Translations under genes and position numbers: made by a program
Shown here: in pieces, positions 21,697 through 23,934 of the stretch
Position numbering within the stretch: the stretch's first letter is position 1
Layout: the number at the start of each line of letters is the position of its first letter
Assembly: GCA_900543165.1 (NCBI GenBank)
Contig: UQQQ01000035.1
Location: forward strand, 1 to 23,934
Direction of reading: 5' to 3'
From: an uncultured Dialister sp.
GTDB lineage: Bacteria; Bacillota; Negativicutes; Veillonellales; Dialisteraceae
Length of the DNA stretch: 23,934 nucleotides
The notes under the pieces: model-generated
Database searches by the model: none
What the model was told of the DNA's origin: nothing
Seen by the model: only the letters and a program-made list of their open reading frames with translations

Positions 21697-23775
21697 GTGG
21701 GCAGAGAATTTCCGCTTGAAAAAACAAGAAACATCGGCATCATGGCGCACATCGATGCAGGTAAAACCACAACCACGGAACGTATCCTGTATTATACCGG
21801 TGTAAACCATAAGATCGGTGAAGTTCACGATGGCGCTGCTACCATGGACTGGATGGAACAGGAACAGGAACGTGGTATTACCATTACCTCCGCTGCTACC
21901 ACCTGCCACTGGAAAGGCTACCGCGTAAACATCATCGATACCCCAGGGCACGTAGACTTCACTGTAGAAGTTGAACGTTCTCTGCGCGTACTCGATGGCT
22001 CCGTAGCAGTATTCAGTGCGAAAGACGGCGTTCAGACCCAGTCTGAAACCGTTTGGAGACAGGCAGACCACTATCATGTACCGCGTATCGCATTCATCAA
22101 CAAAATGGATACCATCGGCGCGGATTTCCTCCATGCTGTAAAAACCATGGATACCCGTCTCCATGCTAGAGCTATTCCGATGCAGCTGCCGATCGGCGCT
22201 CAGGATTCCTTCACCGGGATCGTTGACCTGCTGACCAGACAGGCTGAAATTTATGACAGCGATGACGGCAAACAGTACCATGCGGCACCTGTTCCGGCTG
22301 AACTCGCTGACGAAGTAGAAGAACTCCGCGAAAAGATCGTCGAAACTGCAGCAGAAGGCAGCGATGAACTGATGGAAAAATACCTCGAAGGTGAAGAACT
22401 CACCATGGAAGAAATCAAGGCATCTCTGCGTCAGCAGGTTCTTGACTGCAAACTCTTCCCGGTATTCTGTGGTTCTGCATACAAGAACAAAGGTATCCAG
22501 ATGCTGCTCGATGCAGTACTTGACTACCTGCCGTCTCCGCTGGATGTTCCTCCGGTCAAAGGCACGACCCTTGACGGCGAGGAAGTCACCCGCGAAGCAT
22601 CTGACAGCGCGCCAATGGCTTCGCTGGCATTCAAGATCATGGCTGACCCATTCGTTGGTAAACTGGCATTCTTCCGCGTTTACTCCGGTATCATGAACCA
22701 GGGCACCTACGTTCTGAACTCCACCAAAGGAAAGAAAGAACGCGTTGGCCGTATCCTTCAGATGCATGCAAACCATCGTAAGGAAATCGACTGTGCTTAC
22801 TCCGGCGATATCGCTGCAGCAGTCGGCTTCAAGGACGTCACCACAGGTGATACCCTTTGCGATGTAGATCATCCGATCATCCTCGAAAAAATGGAATTCC
22901 CGGATCCGGTTATTTCCGTTGCTGTTGAACCAAAGACCAAAGCTGACCAGGAAAAGATGGGCAATGCTCTTCAGAGACTGGCAGAAGAAGATCCGACCTT
23001 CAAAGTACACACCGATCCAGAATCCAACCAGACCATCATCTCCGGCATGGGCGAACTCCACCTCGACATCATCGTCGATCGTATGAGACGTGAATTCAAC
23101 GTAGACTGCACCGTAGGCAAACCGCAGGTTGCTTATCGTGAAACCATTCGTAAATCCGTTGAATCCGAAGGTAAGTTCATCCGTCAGACCGGCGGCCACG
23201 GCCAGTACGGCCACTGCTGGCTGCGCCTCGAACCGATGGAACCGGGCAAAGGATTCGAATTCGAAAACGCTGTCGTTGGCGGCGTCATTCCAAAGGAATT
23301 CATCAACCCGATCCAGACCGGCGTAGAAGCAGCTCTGGAAGACGGTGTTGTAGCTGGTTATCCGATGGTCGATATCAAAGTTACCGTCTATGATGGTTCC
23401 TATCATGATGTCGACTCCTCTGAAATGGCATTCAAAGTGGCAGGCTCCATGGCATTCAAAGATGGCGCGAAGAAAGCTGATCCAGTTCTCCTCGAACCAT
23501 ACATGGCAGTCGAAGTCGACGTACCGGAAGAATACATGGGCGACGTTATCGGCGGCCTGAACTCCCGTCGCGGACGTATCGACGGCATGGAAACCGAAAA
23601 CGGCGAATCCAGAATCAAAGGCTTCGTTCCGCTGTCCGAAATGTTCGGTTATGCAACCGGCCTGCGCAGCTCTACCCAGGGCCGCGGCACCTTCACCATG
23701 ACCTTCGATCATTATGAAGAAGTTCCGAAAGCTATTTCTCAGCAGATCACTGAAGAAAGACTCGGAAAGAAATAA
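21697..23775 (+). CDS. fusA: Elongation factor G
   Basis: GTPase that drives ribosome translocation and, with RRF, recycling. 692 aa, full length. G1 AHIDAGKTT (17-25), the switch region RGITITSAATT, G3 DTPGHVDF (from 81), G4 NKMD (135-138), and domain IV with GGHGQYGHCW and the terminal ATQGRGT-like LRSSTQGRGTFTM are present. The start is GTG at 21697 with AAGGAG at 21683-21688. It lies 21 bp after rpsG and 23 bp before tuf, giving the classical str order. Confidence 0.98.
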   Translation: MGREFPLEKTRNIGIMAHIDAGKTTTTERILYYTGVNHKIGEVHDGAATMDWMEQEQERGITITSAATTCHWKGYRVNIIDTPGHVDFTVEVERSLRVLDGSVAVFSAKDGVQTQSETVWRQADHYHVPRIAFINKMDTIGADFLHAVKTMDTRLHARAIPMQLPIGAQDSFTGIVDLLTRQAEIYDSDDGKQYHAAPVPAELADEVEELREKIVETAAEGSDELMEKYLEGEELTMEEIKASLRQQVLDCKLFPVFCGSAYKNKGIQMLLDAVLDYLPSPLDVPPVKGTTLDGEEVTREASDSAPMASLAFKIMADPFVGKLAFFRVYSGIMNQGTYVLNSTKGKKERVGRILQMHANHRKEIDCAYSGDIAAAVGFKDVTTGDTLCDVDHPIILEKMEFPDPVISVAVEPKTKADQEKMGNALQRLAEEDPTFKVHTDPESNQTIISGMGELHLDIIVDRMRREFNVDCTVGKPQVAYRETIRKSVESEGKFIRQTGGHGQYGHCWLRLEPMEPGKGFEFENAVVGGVIPKEFINPIQTGVEAALEDGVVAGYPMVDIKVTVYDGSYHDVDSSEMAFKVAGSMAFKDGAKKADPVLLEPYMAVEVDVPEEYMGDVIGGLNSRRGRIDGMETENGESRIKGFVPLSEMFGYATGLRSSTQGRGTFTMTFDHYEEVPKAISQQITEERLGKK

Positions 23776-23798
23776 AATTTTATTAAGGAGACCTCAAA

Positions 23799-23934
23799 AT
23801 GGCAAAAGCTCATTACGAAAGAACCAAGCCGCATGTTAACATCGGCACCATCGGCCACGTCGATCATGGTAAAACGACTCTGACCGCTGCTATCACCAAA
23901 GTTCTGGCTGAAGAAGGCAAAGCAAACTTCCTCG
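23799..23934 (+). CDS. tuf: Elongation factor Tu, 5' part, cut by the window end
   Basis: GTPase that delivers aminoacyl-tRNA. The first 45 codons are visible: MAKAHYERTKPHVNIGTIGH, then the G1 loop GHVDHGKTT (19-27) and LTAAITKVLAEEGKANFL. ATG 23799 follows TAAGGAG at 23784-23790. Truncated only by the window edge; no sign of a defect. Confidence 0.97.
   Translation, partial: MAKAHYERTKPHVNIGTIGHVDHGKTTLTAAITKVLAEEGKANFL

Noticed and set aside
21199..23712. 837-codon open frame antisense to fusA and rpsG
   Set aside because: An artefact of biased codon use in highly expressed genes; no start signal and composition typical of an antisense shadow, while fusA on the other strand is unmistakable.

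Overview
The window reads as chromosomal DNA from a diderm Firmicute, most likely class Negativicutes (Veillonellaceae-like). This rests on gene content and order: an almost unbroken, all-plus-strand LPS run lpxI-lpxB-msbA-waaA-lpxK-kdsB-kdsA-kdsD-kdsC-lpxL-lptC-lptA-lptB-lptF/G, followed by a DUF3084 gene and a RuvC/YqgF-like nuclease gene. Informational genes look Firmicute-like: an L7Ae-family gene (ybxF) heads rpsL-rpsG-fusA-tuf. Genus cannot be fixed from the sequence alone.

Layout. 1-343: non-coding, holding an inverted copy of a composite repeat and a promoter. 344-7360: lpxI, lpxB, msbA, waaA and lpxK (late lipid A synthesis, flipping, Kdo transfer). 7396-10840: kdsB, kdsA, kdsD and kdsC, a complete CMP-Kdo set. 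10995-15198: a lipid A acyltransferase and the Lpt export machinery LptC, LptA, LptB and one LptF/G permease. Together these convert UDP-diacylglucosamine into acylated Kdo-lipid A, flip it and carry it to the outer membrane. The window opens after where lpxC/fabZ/lpxA would be expected. 15523-17150: DUF3084 membrane/coiled-coil protein plus RuvC-like nuclease, closed by a strong terminator. 17527-17682: tRNA-Pro(TGG) and tRNA-Arg(TCT) behind a near-consensus promoter. 17867-19051: nhaA Na+/H+ antiporter with its own promoter and terminator. 19493-20050 (minus): LOG-family phosphoribohydrolase. 20419-23934: the str operon, driven by a consensus promoter; tuf runs off the end.

The most unusual content is between the genes. 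At least nine copies, intact or decayed, of a mosaic intergenic repeat fill nearly every gap longer than about 200 bp. A full copy has a fixed order: (A) an array of 7-bp units around TGACTAG/GGATTAG, often starting at a stop codon; (F/E, optional) a CATCAGAC block and a GTCATTCCGA-type block; (B) a GC-rich hairpin in two interchangeable forms; (C) a second heptad array around ATTTCTM; (D) a hairpin followed by GGGCTAACCCTGAACC and a third heptad run. One copy (17200-17400) is bounded by 12-bp perfect inverted repeats, and a separate 198-bp MITE-like element lies at 19224-19421. No protein-coding mobile element, CRISPR array or phage gene was seen. The repeat family is the best candidate here for something undescribed.
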